Positions 51,600-63,689 of a DNA stretch of 64,000 bases are shown in pieces. Source of the stretch: Cadophora sp. MPI-SDFR-AT-0126 (lineage: Eukaryota > Ascomycota > Leotiomycetes > Helotiales > Ploettnerulaceae); the NCBI GenBank assembly GCA_020747065.1, contig JAGMVK010000015.1:1364001-1428000 (forward strand). Direction: 5' to 3'. A program made the position numbers and the translations under genes. Under the pieces are notes generated by a model. It saw nothing but the letters and a program-made list of their open reading frames with translations, searched no databases and had not been told where the DNA came from. How positions within the stretch are numbered: position 1 is the first letter of the stretch; each line of letters starts with the position of its first letter.

Positions 51600-52840
51600 A
51601 CTCTCACTTTTAGCTCTTCTTCTCGTCGTCGAAGCTTTAGAGAAAAAAGCGCGCTAGTGCAACTAAGCTTCGATAGCGTACTTATATCTTCGATCGAGAC
51701 TCGCGAAAAGGATTTAAGCTTCGACTCTAAGTTCGAGCCTGAGATTAAGCCCCGGCGATTCTACGACGTATTACTAATACTAATTCGTATTATAAAGGAC
51801 TTTACACTCGCTTAGTAAGTCGCGATTAATAAGCTAATACAAAATACTATTACGAAGGCCCTGGCTACTTTTGAAGCCGTGAACTCACGACCAGTAGCCT
51901 TTACCGCTACGCCTTCGCTAAAGCGTTCGATACGCGCTCTTACAGCGGATCTTCAGCCTTTAGTCGACTATTACCTCTTTAAGATAAATCCCTCGATTAT
52001 ACCGGTCGAAGCAAATAAAGTCAAATACCCTCGCTTGCTTCTTATTAACTACTTAAGAGATATTAAGTACGACGCTTAAAAAATAAAAATAAAGTTATTC
52101 TTAAAAGAATACTCTAAAAACTTTTATATTAGCTAATCGCAAATTAAGACTTACTTCAAGTGTATAAGCGAAGAAGCTAAGATTATTATTCTTTAGTATA
52201 TAAACCCTAACTTCGCTAGCGTATTCAATAGCGTCGCTAACGTACTTAAGGCGTTGGACTAGCGATTCTTTAATTATAATCGGGTCTAGGTCGCTAAAGC
52301 TAAGTACTACAGGCTTACGATAAGTTTAATAACTTATAATAAGTTTCGTATTAAGTTCATTAATTACGCTATTATCGAAAAGATTGCGCGTAATGGCTAA
52401 TTCGAGAACGTTTGTGAAAAAGTCTTAGTCGACTTGAAGCGTAATCTTCGTATTAAAAAGTATAAAATAAACGAAGACTATACGACTTTAAATAAATTCC
52501 TTACGATAATTAATCGAGAATTTCGTAATATCTTCGCTAAAAAGAGATTAATTAGCCGTAAGTAAACAGCTTTTGTTATTGCGTTTAAACTTACTTGCAG
52601 TCGACTCTTCGGAATCTTAAAATAAGATAATTAGCGCCGTACTTCTTCGTTCTTCTTTTATCGCTTTCTTTTCCCTACTCTTAAGCCTAATCGATAGGCC
52701 TTACTAGCTCTTTGCTTAATAACCCTTACCGTACCGCTAGCCGATATTACGTACTTGAAATACAAGAGCCCTAATTATTAGGTTGCGGATTATCTAATTA
52801 CTTGTAAGTAAAAGGAAATAAGCCGTAAAAATCGCTATAT
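51600..52840 (+). pseudogene. Gag of the plus-strand gypsy element
   Basis: Contains an open 66-codon piece at 51879-52079 (SIRALTADLQPLVDYYLF). The gag core follows: FNSVANVLKALD, RFFNYNRV-VAKAKYYRL, KFRIKFINYAII, LVDLKRNLRIKKYK. Near 52750-52840 a zinc-knuckle remnant has Cys changed to Tyr (YLKYKSPNY, then YLITCK). Gag packages the element RNA in virus-like particles. Confidence 0.65.
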
Positions 52841-53199
52841 TACCTATTATAAACGACTTTTCTTTAAATAAGTTATTAAAAAACTATTAAGCTATAGTAA
52901 AGACTTATACTATAGTATAAGTTATAATATATAAAAGAACTTAGGTTTTGACTTTTACTTTCTTATTAAAAAAAAGCAATTTTTAATTAGAATTAAATTA
53001 ATTAAGAATAAAAATTATATTAACTTGATTATATATATTAATAATAAAGTAAATATCTTTAAAGCTATTCGTACGATCGTAGCTTTTTAATTTTTTAAAC
53101 TTTTTAATATCTCGTTTCTTATACTTCTTACTCTTATTATACTTACGAGCTATAATAGCAAGTCTAAAGCTTTTATTACATCGGCTATCTTTTTAATTA

Positions 53200-53520
53200 T
53201 AACAATTAATTACCGGCGAATTAACTTTCCTTTTCTAATTACGAACTTAAAAAGCACTAACGTTTTAATTAAATGTAAATTTCTAGAGTATTACGACTTA
53301 AAGCTCGATTACGCTAAAGAATAGAACTAGATTTATTAGCTAAAAGATATACCGGTATAGTCGTACTTCGATAAGCGTATCCTTGTATAGCTACTTAAGC
53401 TTTCTTTAGCTACGTAAATCGACTATTAGTTAAACGCTAAACAACGGGACTAGCTAATAGCTTAAAAGAATCTAGTTGAAATTAATCCTTAACTCTAGAA
53501 GAAGAAAAAAAGTAAGCTTA
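53200..53520 (+). pseudogene. Gypsy protease C-terminus and linker
   Basis: FPFLITNLKSTNVLIKCKFLEYYDLKLDYAKE resembles the end of gypsy retropepsins, where the chain passes the W-x-x-x-YDV block and a short D/N-rich strand. The solo LTR begins 10 bp further on. Confidence 0.5.
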
Positions 53521-53530
53521 ATACTGATAT

Positions 53531-53734
53531 TGTGACGGATAGTCTGCGTAGTCACGTGTGTGTCGCAGATCACGGGACTTAGGAGTCACGAGAGGTGACT
53601 GGACGCGGCGTTACGACAGGACTAGCGGCCGCGCCTTCTGTACTTAAGTTCGAGGCTCCTTTCGAAACCTCTTTTCTTCTTATCTTTTCTACTTTATATT
53701 ATAGCTATTAATGAACTTTCGTTGAGCCGTCACA
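53531..53734. mobile_element. Solo LTR, GC-rich and apparently not RIP-mutated
   Basis: 204 bp with perfect inverted termini TGTGACGG / CCGTCACA and a perfect 5-bp target duplication gatat (53526-53530 and 53735-53739). Base composition is far more GC-rich than the gypsy relic it sits in. It contains a NotI-type gcggccgc site and a palindromic cacgtg. No second copy in the window. Confidence 0.93.
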
Positions 53735-54299
53735 GATATATCTCTTTTTAAACAATTCTTTAGCTTTATACGGGACTTACGCCGGTACTTTTAGAAGATA
53801 GAAAGCGCTTTCTTAAATACGAGTCTAAGCGACCACGTCGCTTAAAACACGAGCTTTAGCGCGTCTTTCGCTAAGCCTTCTAATTTACTTAAAGCTTTCG
53901 AAACTAGAGTTGATATTAGTCTTATATTTCCGTACACTTTAAACTACTTTTACTTATTAAACTAATGAAAAAGTACCTTTTCTTCGCGTTAATAAAAGAG
54001 TTCGATCTTTATTACTTTAAAAGCTGAGATTAATACAGAGCTTAATTAGCGGGTCGTAAAAGTAAAGCTAACTAGCGTGTACAACGACTAGTCTTTAAAA
54101 TAGAGTCGAAAAGCGTTTTATTAATTAAACGAGGATATAATACGAAAAAAGCTCTCGCTTTAATATAAGAAGTTTAAGTTCTTTTTCTTAAAAAAAGCTT
54201 TAAGCGAGCTACTAGAGTATTAACTTAATATTAACCATTGAATTAAGTTAGACGTCGGAAGTAGCTTTTTTTTAAGCCTCTTAGGCGAATAACTGACGA

Positions 54300-54900
54300 C
54301 TAGCTTACGGAGATTAAGCGATATATTATTAATAACTTTTATAAAAATTTTATTAAACTCTTAAGCGCGTTATACGCGGCACTAATTCTTTTCGTGAAAA
54401 AAGTCGATAGTAATCTTCAATTATACATTAATTACTAAAAGCTTAATGCCTTATTAAAAAAGAACTTGTATCTTATTTCCTTAATTAATAAGATAATAGT
54501 ACGAATTTCTAAAGCTAAGATTTTTACGAAGCTTAATATTTAATAAGCCTTTTATTATATCCGTATATTAGTTAATTTAAAAGATTATATAATGTTTTAT
54601 ACGTATTATGGCACGTATAAATATAAGGTATTACTCTTTAAATTAATAAACGAATCAGTTACTTTCTAGTGATTTATTAACAAGATCTTAATAAAGTACT
54701 TAAACGACTTTTACTTAGTATATATAAACAATATTCTAATTTATTTAGACTCGTTAAAAAAGTATAAATTACATATTAAAAGAATTATAATAATTCTTTA
54801 AAAGTATAAGTTACAAATCGATATTAAGAAATTAGAGTTTAGAGTTATAAAAACAAAGTTCTTAAGCTTTATTATTAAAGTAAACGGAATTAAAGTTAAC
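54300..54900 (+). pseudogene. Reverse transcriptase of the plus-strand gypsy element
   Basis: ILFVKKVDSNLQLYINY-KLNALLKKNLY at about 54381-54465, KIFTKLNIQQAFYYIRI near 54525-54575, KVLLFKLINESVTF near 54625-54665, and the active-site block VYINNILIYLDSLK near 54718-54760, where Y-x-D-D has become Y-I-N-N. Strong family match with destroyed catalytic residues. Confidence 0.88.
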
Positions 54901-55049
54901 TTAAAGAAAATCTTAGTAATTAATAACTAATAATACACTACTAATGTATAAGGCGTATAAAGCTATTTAAGATTTTGCAACTTTACCAATATTTTATTAA
55001 AGATTATAACTAAATCTACTGTTTTTTTACTTACTTAATTAAAAAAGAC

Positions 55050-55530
55050 GTTTCTTTTATATTTAATTAGGAATACAAAGTAGTGTAAGAGATTCTCTGG
55101 GAATTCTTAAAATTAGCACTAATACTTCGCTATTACAATCTCTTTAAGCAGACTCGCTTAAAGATTAACGCCTTAAATAAGGTTATTATAGGAGTACTCT
55201 CTTAATTATAAAACAATAGTTAATTTTACTCAGTAAGCTTTTTCTTTAAGATTATAATTAATACTAAGCTTAATTACCTTATTTATAATAAAAAGATACT
55301 AGCGATTTTTTAGTCTTTTAAGTAGTATAAGCCGGAGTTACTTAGAGCCTAGAAAGCTGTATATATATATTAATTATAAAGCTCTTAAGTATTTTATAAT
55401 AATAAAGAACTTTAATATTAAGTAAGCTCACTAAGCGGAGTTCTTTACTAAGTTTTATTTTACGATTATATATTATATAAGTATTATTAATATTATTATA
55501 AATACGCTTTTTCGCCGGGATCAGAATCTT
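55050..55530 (+). pseudogene. RNase H of the plus-strand gypsy element
   Basis: INYKALKYFIITKNFNIKQAH then FFTKFYFTIIYYI and a final NTLFRRDQ block near 55370-55520, the normal end of gypsy RNase H. The upstream catalytic part is more decayed. Confidence 0.75.
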
Positions 55531-55910
55531 ACGCTTTTAAAAGTTCGGAAGCGCGCTTTACGAAGCTAGTAATTAATCCCCGATAGCAAGATCGACCCTT
55601 AGGTGCTTTAAGATAAAAACTCGTCGTCGATTAATTAATTAAACGACGTTAATTCGTACGTGATCACTGAGCTTTATCTCGTAGAAGCGAAAGAAGAAGT
55701 AATCGGCCCGGCCCTCGCGTAATTACTTATAAGCCTGGCTTACGAGTTAAATACCTTCTTAAAGAACTATCTGGTAATTAACGATAAGGCTTCGGACTTA
55801 GTATTTATAGTAGCGTACAATATTAAGAACTATTATTATTAGGATAATCTTAGCTAAGGGGTATTCTTTTTCGCTAATAGCTTCTAAAAGTAATTATCTT
55901 TTCTGGTCTA

Positions 55911-56140
55911 ACAAAGCTTAGTTTTATACCTTATCCTTTAGTTTTATACGAGTAATGCTTATATAAGCTATAGAGTTTAGTACTTAATATATTTAAAATA
56001 GCTTTTCTTTTTATATGAAAAGGATACACGGAATATACTTAATTAAACTTCACTTATTATATTTTTTATTATCTTAATATTAGGTATCGGATCTTAATTA
56101 AATACTAATATTAATTAGTAATTAAATAATCACAGAATAG
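55911..56140. other. Junction between the gypsy relic and the next copia element
   Basis: AT-rich, no domain. The 3' part of the gypsy element and the 5' end of the copia element are not resolved. It probably contains a copia LTR that I cannot delimit. Confidence 0.35.
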
Positions 56141-56314
56141 TTAAGTAATACTTTTATACGACAATAATCGGAAAAATAAACTGAAAAAGCAAATTAATCA
56201 AATCTTACGTCGGCGACTAATAAAAGAAAGTAATACTTTTATACGGCGATAATTAGAAAAATAGATCAAAGAAGTAAACTAATCGGACCCTGCGTTAGCG
56301 ATTAATAAAAGAAA
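56141..56314 (+). repeat. Tandem repeat, two copies of about 87 bp
   Basis: 56141-56229 and 56230-56314 share gtaatacttttatacg, a gaaaaataga block and a terminal cgattaataaaagaaa block, with many transition differences. It may be part of an LTR or leader of the copia element. Confidence 0.75.
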
Positions 56315-59199
56315 ACGATTTATATAATTTGAAGATTTACGGAACGTAAATATAACTTAATAACTTTTATTAATTTTCGTACAAAAAAGAATACGATAAT
56401 TTTATTATTAAAGATTACTTATTTATTAAACACGGAAACTTAAGGAGAATCTTTTAATCTTATGAATAACGAATATTAAACGATTAAGCGAGTTAATAAT
56501 TATATTATCTTAGCTCTTATACGATATCGCTAAAAAGAGTTTTAAGACTACGGATTATAAGAAGAATTCAAAAAAAAGTTTAAAAAGTAAATAATAAATA
56601 TATTTATTATTAGATTCTGGAAAGCTATTAAAAACTTTTATATATATCTCTTTAATCACGGAATATAAGTACGAGAGTAAAAAGAGTTTATCTCGTACGC
56701 TTAAATATTAGTAGATATTTTAGAAAAAAAGGAATTATATAAGTGAACAGATTAAAATCGAAAGATTTATATTTAATAGAAATCTTAAAAATAAGATAAA
56801 AACTAGTAAAGTACTTCGACTTTAATTATATGAAGCAAGATACTAGCGAGATATATTATTTTAGATAATTCTAGAGCTATTTTATTCGTACGAGCTTAAG
56901 AGGTAAAGAACTTATTCTTAAAGCTAATTTAGATAACTTAGCGATAGTTTTAAACGTCTAAATAATATCTGAGTTCTTTGCTTTATATTGTTTTAAACGA
57001 GAATACGATTAGTTCTAATCGAATTTCGTATGTAAATCTAATAAGATTTATATTATTAAATAAAAGTTAAATAATAAAATAAAAGTTAAATAATTAAATA
57101 ACGTTACTTAATATACAAACGTTTTAGTCTTACGTTATATTCAGTCTTAAATAATAACTTTTTAAGCTAAGATTAAGCTTACGAAATCGTCGAATAATTA
57201 TTAAGATAATATTTATATAAAGATAACTTATCGACTTCAAAAACTCTTTCGCCGAAATTAATCGTATTATACGAGCTTCGAATAGTAATCTCGAATACGA
57301 GGCTACTAACGGACTTAATAAAAGTATACGATAATAAAAGTCGAAAATATAACGGAGAATAATACGATATCTTAAATATTTGCTTTTAAGTCTTTTTTAA
57401 TTATTATACGAAGATCGGAATTTTAAGTAATTAGTATTACTTAATATTTTTAATTATACTAAAAGAACGAGTAGCTGATTTCTATTACGATAAGATTATA
57501 AGATATTTGTACGATTTCTTTATAATAATTCGTATAACTTGGAATTATTTTAAGATTAAGAAGAATTAGTAAAAGTATTTATTTAAGTAAAAAAAAATTA
57601 CGCTAATTTTTACGATTACGAAAATCTAAAGAAGTCTCAATTAGAATATTTAAAGCTTATATTTAATTCTTTTCGTACGGCGCAGCGCAACTTATTAAAG
57701 AAGTATTAGACAAAGTATAATCTTTAAGACTAAGTACTAAACGTATATCGCGAGGTAAAAGAGTGCAGTTTAATATTATATAAGCTAGCGTAGTTTTTTA
57801 AAAAGCTATACGCAGATCTACGGTCTGCGATTACTATAGTCGTATAAACTAGAAAAGTAAGTATTTACTTATAGAATCGTTCGTATAATTATAATTATAA
57901 CTTAATAAAAAAATAATTTTATAAGAAAGCGCAGCGATTTCTAAATCGTATAGTTCTAAACTAATTTTAAAAGAAAACGTTTTATTTAAAGAACTTTTTA
58001 ATAATCGTACGAATAAGAAATATATTATTTATAAAAAAGAAGATTACTAATTAATAGATTATTCGGAAGTAAAATAAAAAGTCGCGTAAACGAAAATTAA
58101 GAATTATTTAATAATCGAGTTTAATAAATTCGAAGAAGTAACTTAAGCTTTCTTAAGCTCGTACAAAGATTTCTTAAAAAGATTTAATCGTATAATAACT
58201 AAAGAAATACTAAAGAGTATAAATGAATAAAAAAACGAAGAAAAGTTAAAAGGATTTTTTACAAAGTACAGGGAAGTTAACGAATAATAAATGATTCAAG
58301 TCTTAAACAACGAATCAATAAAATACGCTTTTACGCAACGAGATTTAATAAAGAATTCGTACGAAAGCGAAGTATTTGTTATTAAAAATAAATATTCGTT
58401 TGAAGTTTTTTAAGAAATTATATTAAATAATAATACTATTGGAATCTTTATTATAAGAAAGTAATAAATCTAAGTACTTCTGAAACTTAACTCGTTACTA
58501 AAAGTTAATTATACGAGTAATTAAATGTATACGATTTGATTCGGTAAAAGAGTAGCGGAATTAGAAAAATTAATACTTATACAAACACTTATTAAGTAAG
58601 TGAAATTCTAGATTATTTCAATAAATACTTTGTTTTTGTTATATATTTAAGATATAAACTCCTTTAATATATAATTAAATAACTTTTAAAATATTATAAT
58701 TTAAGAGAAAAAGAAAATTCTTATTATATAAAAATAAAAATACTTATGAATAATAATTCATATAATAAAAAACATGTTCTTATATTAGTATTTCACGGAA
58801 ATAGAGCTTAAGTAATTCTATTAGCGCTTTAAATATCTTTTAATTAAGAAATTATATTGCGTTCTTTAATGAGTAAGATATAAAGAAATAAATCTTTATA
58901 TAATTAAAAAGATTTTAAAGTTCTGCGAATAATATTAATTTTATATAAAAAACTTAAGTTGATTTAGATTCTTTTTAAAAAATAATATTAAATTTAATAT
59001 CTTTATAATTATAAATATTTTATATTTTTTAAAGTAATAATCCTTTAAGTAATTAATAAAGCAATCGGTTTTAATATCGCTTAATTCTTAAAAGATAATT
59101 TAGCGAAAATAACGTAAATTACTTTTCGTATATATTAAATTAATACTTATCTTAGACTACCGAATTACTTTATATACGATACTAAAACAAACTTTATAT
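56315..59199 (+). other. Gag-protease part of the second copia element, unreadable
   Basis: Very AT-rich with repeated tacga/cgta words. No confident domain. Position upstream of integrase suggests gag and protease. Confidence 0.4.
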
Positions 59200-59950
59200 C
59201 AGCGGAATTTAAAGCAAATACTTATATAATAAACGTTGATATAAAGAAAGTTCTAATAAAAGTATATTAAAATATTAAGAAAATTAAGCGATATTACGCT
59301 TTTTACGCCAATCGTACGAGATTATTTAAAATAAGATAAGAGAAAAGAACTTTATAAAAGAGGTAGTTTTTTAAATAGCTGTAAAAGTCGTGAATAATAC
59401 GATTAGTTTAAATGGACTAATTCTAATACTTCTTATTTTTAGAATATATTTTAAACTTTTGTATAAAAACTTATTATTTGCGGATATATTTATTAAAATA
59501 AAAGTAATTCGGATAATAATAATGGAATTACGAAAGATTTAAGCTGTATGAAAAGTTAAAAATACTTAAAGTATAAGAAATAGCTTTAATATTATTAAGA
59601 TCATGCGACTTTTATTATAGTTTTTAATAAAAGTATAGCGAGAGAAGAAAGAATAAGTAAGCCCGTTTTCTTTATTATTAATCACCGGGAAGACGTATAT
59701 TATTTAATTACCTTTGGGATCGATTTCTTTTTATATAATAATAATTAAGCTGTTTTATACGAAAAAAATCGCCGAGGTTCTGAAAAAAACTATATAATTA
59801 AACTAAGTGTTTTCTTTAATATAACTAATTATTTTAATTCCGTTTAAAATGAAGTAGGAACTTAAGAAAGAACTTGTACGATCTTTAGAAAACGAAGTTT
59901 TTCTAATTTAAAAAGAATAGTTCAATTTAGATTTATCTTATATAATATAA
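59200..59950 (+). pseudogene. Integrase of the second copia element (core end and C-terminal part)
   Basis: Plus-strand blocks LRQSYEII-NKIREKNFIKEVVF-IAVKVVNNTI then, after a decayed stretch, SPFSLLLITGKTYII and TKKIAEVLKKTI. They follow the end of the integrase core and the C-terminal SH3-like region (GKWxGPFxLL-I-G-TYxV-LPxGPTxFRSTxVKPYY pattern) of fungal copia-type polyproteins. Stops are at Gln and Trp positions. Confidence 0.72.
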
Positions 59951-60009
59951 GTAATAAAAAAAATTATAAGCTTTAGTTTTTCGTTTAAGGAATCTTAATA
60001 AAAGAAGAT

Positions 60010-60381
60010 TATAAGATTATATTAAGTATATAGCTCAATTACCTCGCCTAAGGCTTAATAAAATCTATTCTAGGCTTAAACAAGTTATATACGCCTAATA
60101 TAAAGCTTCGACTTCTACAGGTTATAGCTATGGAATCCAAGGCTTTTGATACACGGCTTTTCTAGACTAAAACAATAGCTGTACGAAGCTTTGGGCTTTA
60201 TGTCTCAAATTACCGGAAGTAACTGCATTTGGAATAAAGGTTTGGTTAAGTTAGCTGCTCGCAAGCCAATACTTAATTAAGCTAGCCAAGCGATAATACA
60301 CGCGATTAGCTAGAGTAGTTATATAGAGCTAGAAATCCCCTGTTAATAGAATTATCATTTATATTAAATCTCTTCTTTTCA
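60010..60381 (+). mobile_element. Solo LTR inside the second copia element
   Basis: 372 bp, TATAAGATTATATTAAG…CTTCTTTTCA, flanked by a perfect duplication aagat (60005-60009 and 60382-60386). Same family and orientation as 39206-39606. The copia frame resumes directly after it. Confidence 0.88.
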
Positions 60382-61050
60382 AAGATTAATAGGTTAATTA
60401 CTTGAGGTGTATTTAAGTTCATACGATACGACTCAAGATAATATTGCGAACGGATTTTTAATTCCCGGCTTATTAATAAAATTAAAAGAAAGATAACTAA
60501 AGCTTTGTATAAGAAATTCAGACTCGTGATTTAAGCGTATAATAACGCGGGAAAAGAATAAATCCTTACTTAATCTTCGACGATTTAAAAGATCAGTTAA
60601 TAACTAATTCTAGTATTTTATTCATTACTTGTACGAAAAGAGTTATTAATCTTTATTCGGGATATTACTTAAGCGTATATTTAATCAATAACTTTTCTGA
60701 ATCATATGATTTATACGAGACTACTAAAGCAAATTACTAGTAATTACTCGCCGGATATTATTCTACTTGTACGAAAGCTATTATACGATATTTCGAAATC
60801 CGGAATATATTAGTAAAAGACGTACGATATATTATAAAGTTAAATTATATATAAAGACGTTTTCGTACGATTTATATCTACTAATTACTTAACTAAAAAT
60901 ACTATTTAAAGTAATCTGACTATAAATAGATAATACTTTAATTTTAATAACTAAGGAATTCTAAAAGAAGCTTAAAATTATTAGCTTTTTAACGAAACTA
61001 AAAGATCGGTTATCGTACGAATTACTTCTCGTGTTTAATAGGTATATTTT
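60382..61050 (+). pseudogene. Copia reverse transcriptase
   Basis: GVFKFIRYDS, then RIFNSRLINKIK, KKFRLVIQAYNNAGKE, FIRDIT-AYI-SITFLNHMIY and LLVRKLLYDISKSG: the copia N-terminal reverse transcriptase order (RxFxSRxVDEIK, RDVxQAYxQSxTxLxRxIY, PLYGIPESG). The active-site DD block is not clearly readable. Confidence 0.8.
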
Positions 61051-61559
61051 ATATAATCGAAAGAACTTCGTTTAAATTCTTTAAAAAAGATAAAGTAAGA
61101 AGTTAATTAAAGTTAACTTAAAAGCACTGGATCGTATAAATCAGTATTAGGAATAATAGACTCGAGAGGTATATATCGTAATTTTATATTAACTTAAAGC
61201 TTTATATGACTTATTAATTGCGATTTAATTCTAAGAACTAAAGGATATCAACATAAGAAACTCAAATAAGCGTATTTAATAATAAATTTAAAATGTCAAA
61301 CGAGGATTAAATTATATTTCTTTAAACTTATATTAAACGAAGTTATTTATTTTTATTAATAGATCTTTTACAAATAATAAAGACTTAAGTTCTTAGCTTA
61401 AATACATAATAATTCTTAAAATAAAAAATAATGATTTTAATTCGTATAATTAAGAACTTGTTTTTTTTTCGGAAAATTTATTTTATTAAAATAATATAAA
61501 GAGTAAACGAGTTACACGAAGCGTTTTAATTTTCGAGATTTACAGTATAATTAATAGTG

Positions 61560-61900
61560 TAAATATAGTAATCGCTATAAAAAGTATAATTAATATTATT
61601 ACGTCGCGACTTAAGATACTAGTGATTTTAATTATTATTTATATAAACTCGTTCTTGTTATACGAATATCTCGTGAAGCTAAGCACTACGAAAGAGAAGC
61701 GGTTAATAATCAATATTATAGCTTTACGTTAATTATACGAACGATAGGAGCTTATAGAAATCCGATAAATTAATAATTAAAATAATTCGACGGATGCGAT
61801 AACGAAGTTAAATCCGAATAAAAGCTTAGAAAAACTAATTAATAATAATTAGATTATCGTATAAATAGAAAAATAAGTTAAGAAGAAAAAGAAAATAAAG
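61560..61900 (+). pseudogene. Copia RNase H, C-terminal part
   Basis: HYERERLIINIIALR, then LYERQELIEIR and NSTDAITKLNPNKSLEKLI, the standard tail of RNase H in these fungal copia-type elements (E-K-R-L-x-x-D-I, E-I-R-W-I, N-P-A-D-A-x-T-K). The family Asp has become Asn in the second line. Confidence 0.75.
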
Positions 61901-62702
61901 CTAAAGAAGGAATAGTATCGTACGATATAATAATTTTATTTATTAAATACGTGTTTTTTTTATTTCACTTCAGTTATTTATTTAAATACCGTACGAAACG
62001 ATTATTATATATTTCTTAATTAAATAAATAATACTTAATACTACGATTGATTAACTAATAATCGATTATCTAACGATTAATTATCTAACGATAATTCAAT
62101 AACGAATCGATTAAAAGAAAATCTCTATTAGTTTTCTTTGTACAAGCTTTTATACGAAGTACTTATCTTAAGTACCGCGTAAAAGTTAAAGATAAGCTTA
62201 AATTTATTCACTTGAAAAAAGCTTTCGTATAATACTTAAAAGCTTAGTTATAAAAAGAAATTATACTTGCAAATAAAAATGAATATAAAAAATACGTACG
62301 AAGTTATAAAACAATTAAAGTATTTCTGGATTTATCTTTTATTAAGCCCTTTCGTACAGATCTAGTAATAAGTCCTTATAATACTCTTTATATAGTAATT
62401 ACTTGAATTTCGTTACTCTTGTTTCTTAAACCTTCGTTTTCAAATAATAAGTTCTTAAGAAAGGGATTACAATAAGCGGTATAATCTTGCTACTTGCAAT
62501 TACTATAGCTACTTCTAAAATAACCTTAAACCGTATTAAATTCTTGTATTTGTATACCTTACTCTTCTAAAGGCAAAGTAAGAGTAGATTTATATATATA
62601 AGAGAGAACTTTAAGAGCTTTCTATATATTTATAAATCAATACTTCTAGAGTATTCTATAATTCACGTGATTACTTGAATTATCTAAATCAACAAACCAA
62701 AG
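61901..62702. other. 3' end of the second copia element and unassigned flank
   Basis: AT-rich with clustered cgattatctaacgatt-type repeats near 62045-62110. No gene. It may contain the copia 3' LTR, but no partner could be aligned. Confidence 0.4.
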
Positions 62703-62958
62703 TATTACGGCTAATCTAGGGTTAATACGACGACTAGTTGTAAGTAGTATAGACTTAAATCTATGTATATTTGGGCCTTAAGCTACGCTGAGTATCTAGA
62801 AGAAAAGATAAGAAAGAAAGGAGAGCTTTTTATAAAAGGGAGCTTGAGTATATATATAAGAGGGGCTATCCCTGTTTAGTCTAGCGCTAGCGCTATTTCT
62901 TTATTTCTTATTCTTTGGCTATTCACTAGGTTACTCCTATTTATGTACAATCGTAATA
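62703..62958 (-). repeat. 3' LTR of a minus-strand chromodomain gypsy element
   Basis: 256 bp, inverse copy of the LTR at 50985-51273. Plus-strand ends are TATTAC…GTAATA (from TGTTAC/GTAACA). A polypurine tract (minus strand, about 62961-62974) follows, fixing the orientation. Confidence 0.8.
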
Positions 62959-63094
62959 TTATCTCCCCTCCTTTGAAAAACTGTGTTTTCGCAGTTGCTG
63001 TTATAGCTTTATTGTTTCTTAAGTCGTTATAATCGTTGATTCCAGTGTTATAAGCCTCTAACTATTTAGGTAGAGCTCTTGGAAGTCTCTTAGT

Positions 63095-63225
63095 CTAAGG
63101 ATTGCTTAGGTGAAATGCCTTAATTAGGTGAGGTGCGATTATAGTATTAAAGCACGAGTACTATTTTATATCTTTATCCGCGCTTAGCTACTTAATATAA
63201 TACTTAAATTTTAAGCTTATTAGTT
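63095..63225 (-). pseudogene. Chromodomain of the right-edge gypsy element
   Basis: Minus-strand LKFKYYIK, then LSADKDIK, YSCFNTIIAPHLIKAFHLSNP, with stops exactly at the two conserved Trp positions (K-W-L and K-W-Y pattern). It is followed by the usual short basic-proline tail (TKRLPRALP). Confidence 0.78.
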
Positions 63226-63689
63226 TTAAGTCTAGTATTACTTTAATCTCTTATTTGTTTTACTTAAGTAATAGCTGAATTAGTGCTAATACTTAGCGAG
63301 CTTATTTTAGTAGGGGGTTGGCGATGTGTTTACGTAGCGAGTGTAAGTAAAAAACTAAGTGTATTTACTAGTCTTCTAGTAGCTCTACTTCTTAGCTCTT
63401 ACTGACTTTTTGTACGATTTTAATTAGTTTATATTACTTATTAGATAGCTTCTTAGAAGACTTATTTAATTTCTAGTTCCGCGTATTTATTATAATTATA
63501 TCGCCTTTATCTTAATTAATTAATTGTTAATTACAGTTCGTAAGTCGTTTCATTTTATTCTATTATACTTATAAAGAGGTCTACGTAAATTTAATCACGT
63601 CTTATATACGTATCGTAAGCTTAATTACATCTTTTCTGTTTAGCTTCTTCGTAGCCGATTAAGGGGGTTTTAAGTTATATATATTAAAA

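Larger units (their letters stand above)
51274..55910 (+). mobile_element. Ty3/gypsy retrotransposon, plus strand, 3'-truncated
   Basis: Order on the plus strand: gag, zinc knuckle, protease end, reverse transcriptase, RNase H, start of integrase linker. The 5' LTR is probably 50985-51273, and no 3' LTR follows before the next element. Interrupted by a young solo LTR at 53531-53734. Stops at Gln/Trp codons throughout. The same LTR family flanks the minus-strand chromodomain element at the right edge, so the two may be inverted copies of one family. Confidence 0.78.
56040..62690 (+). mobile_element. Second Ty1/copia-type retrotransposon, plus strand, RIP-mutated
   Basis: Integrase C-terminal region (59200-59950), reverse transcriptase (60382-61050) and RNase H (61560-61900) occur in that order on the plus strand, the copia order. 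A solo LTR (60010-60381) interrupts it between integrase and reverse transcriptase. LTRs could not be delimited, so the ends are approximate. It belongs to a different branch from the minus-strand copia element at 12-41 kb. Confidence 0.72.
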
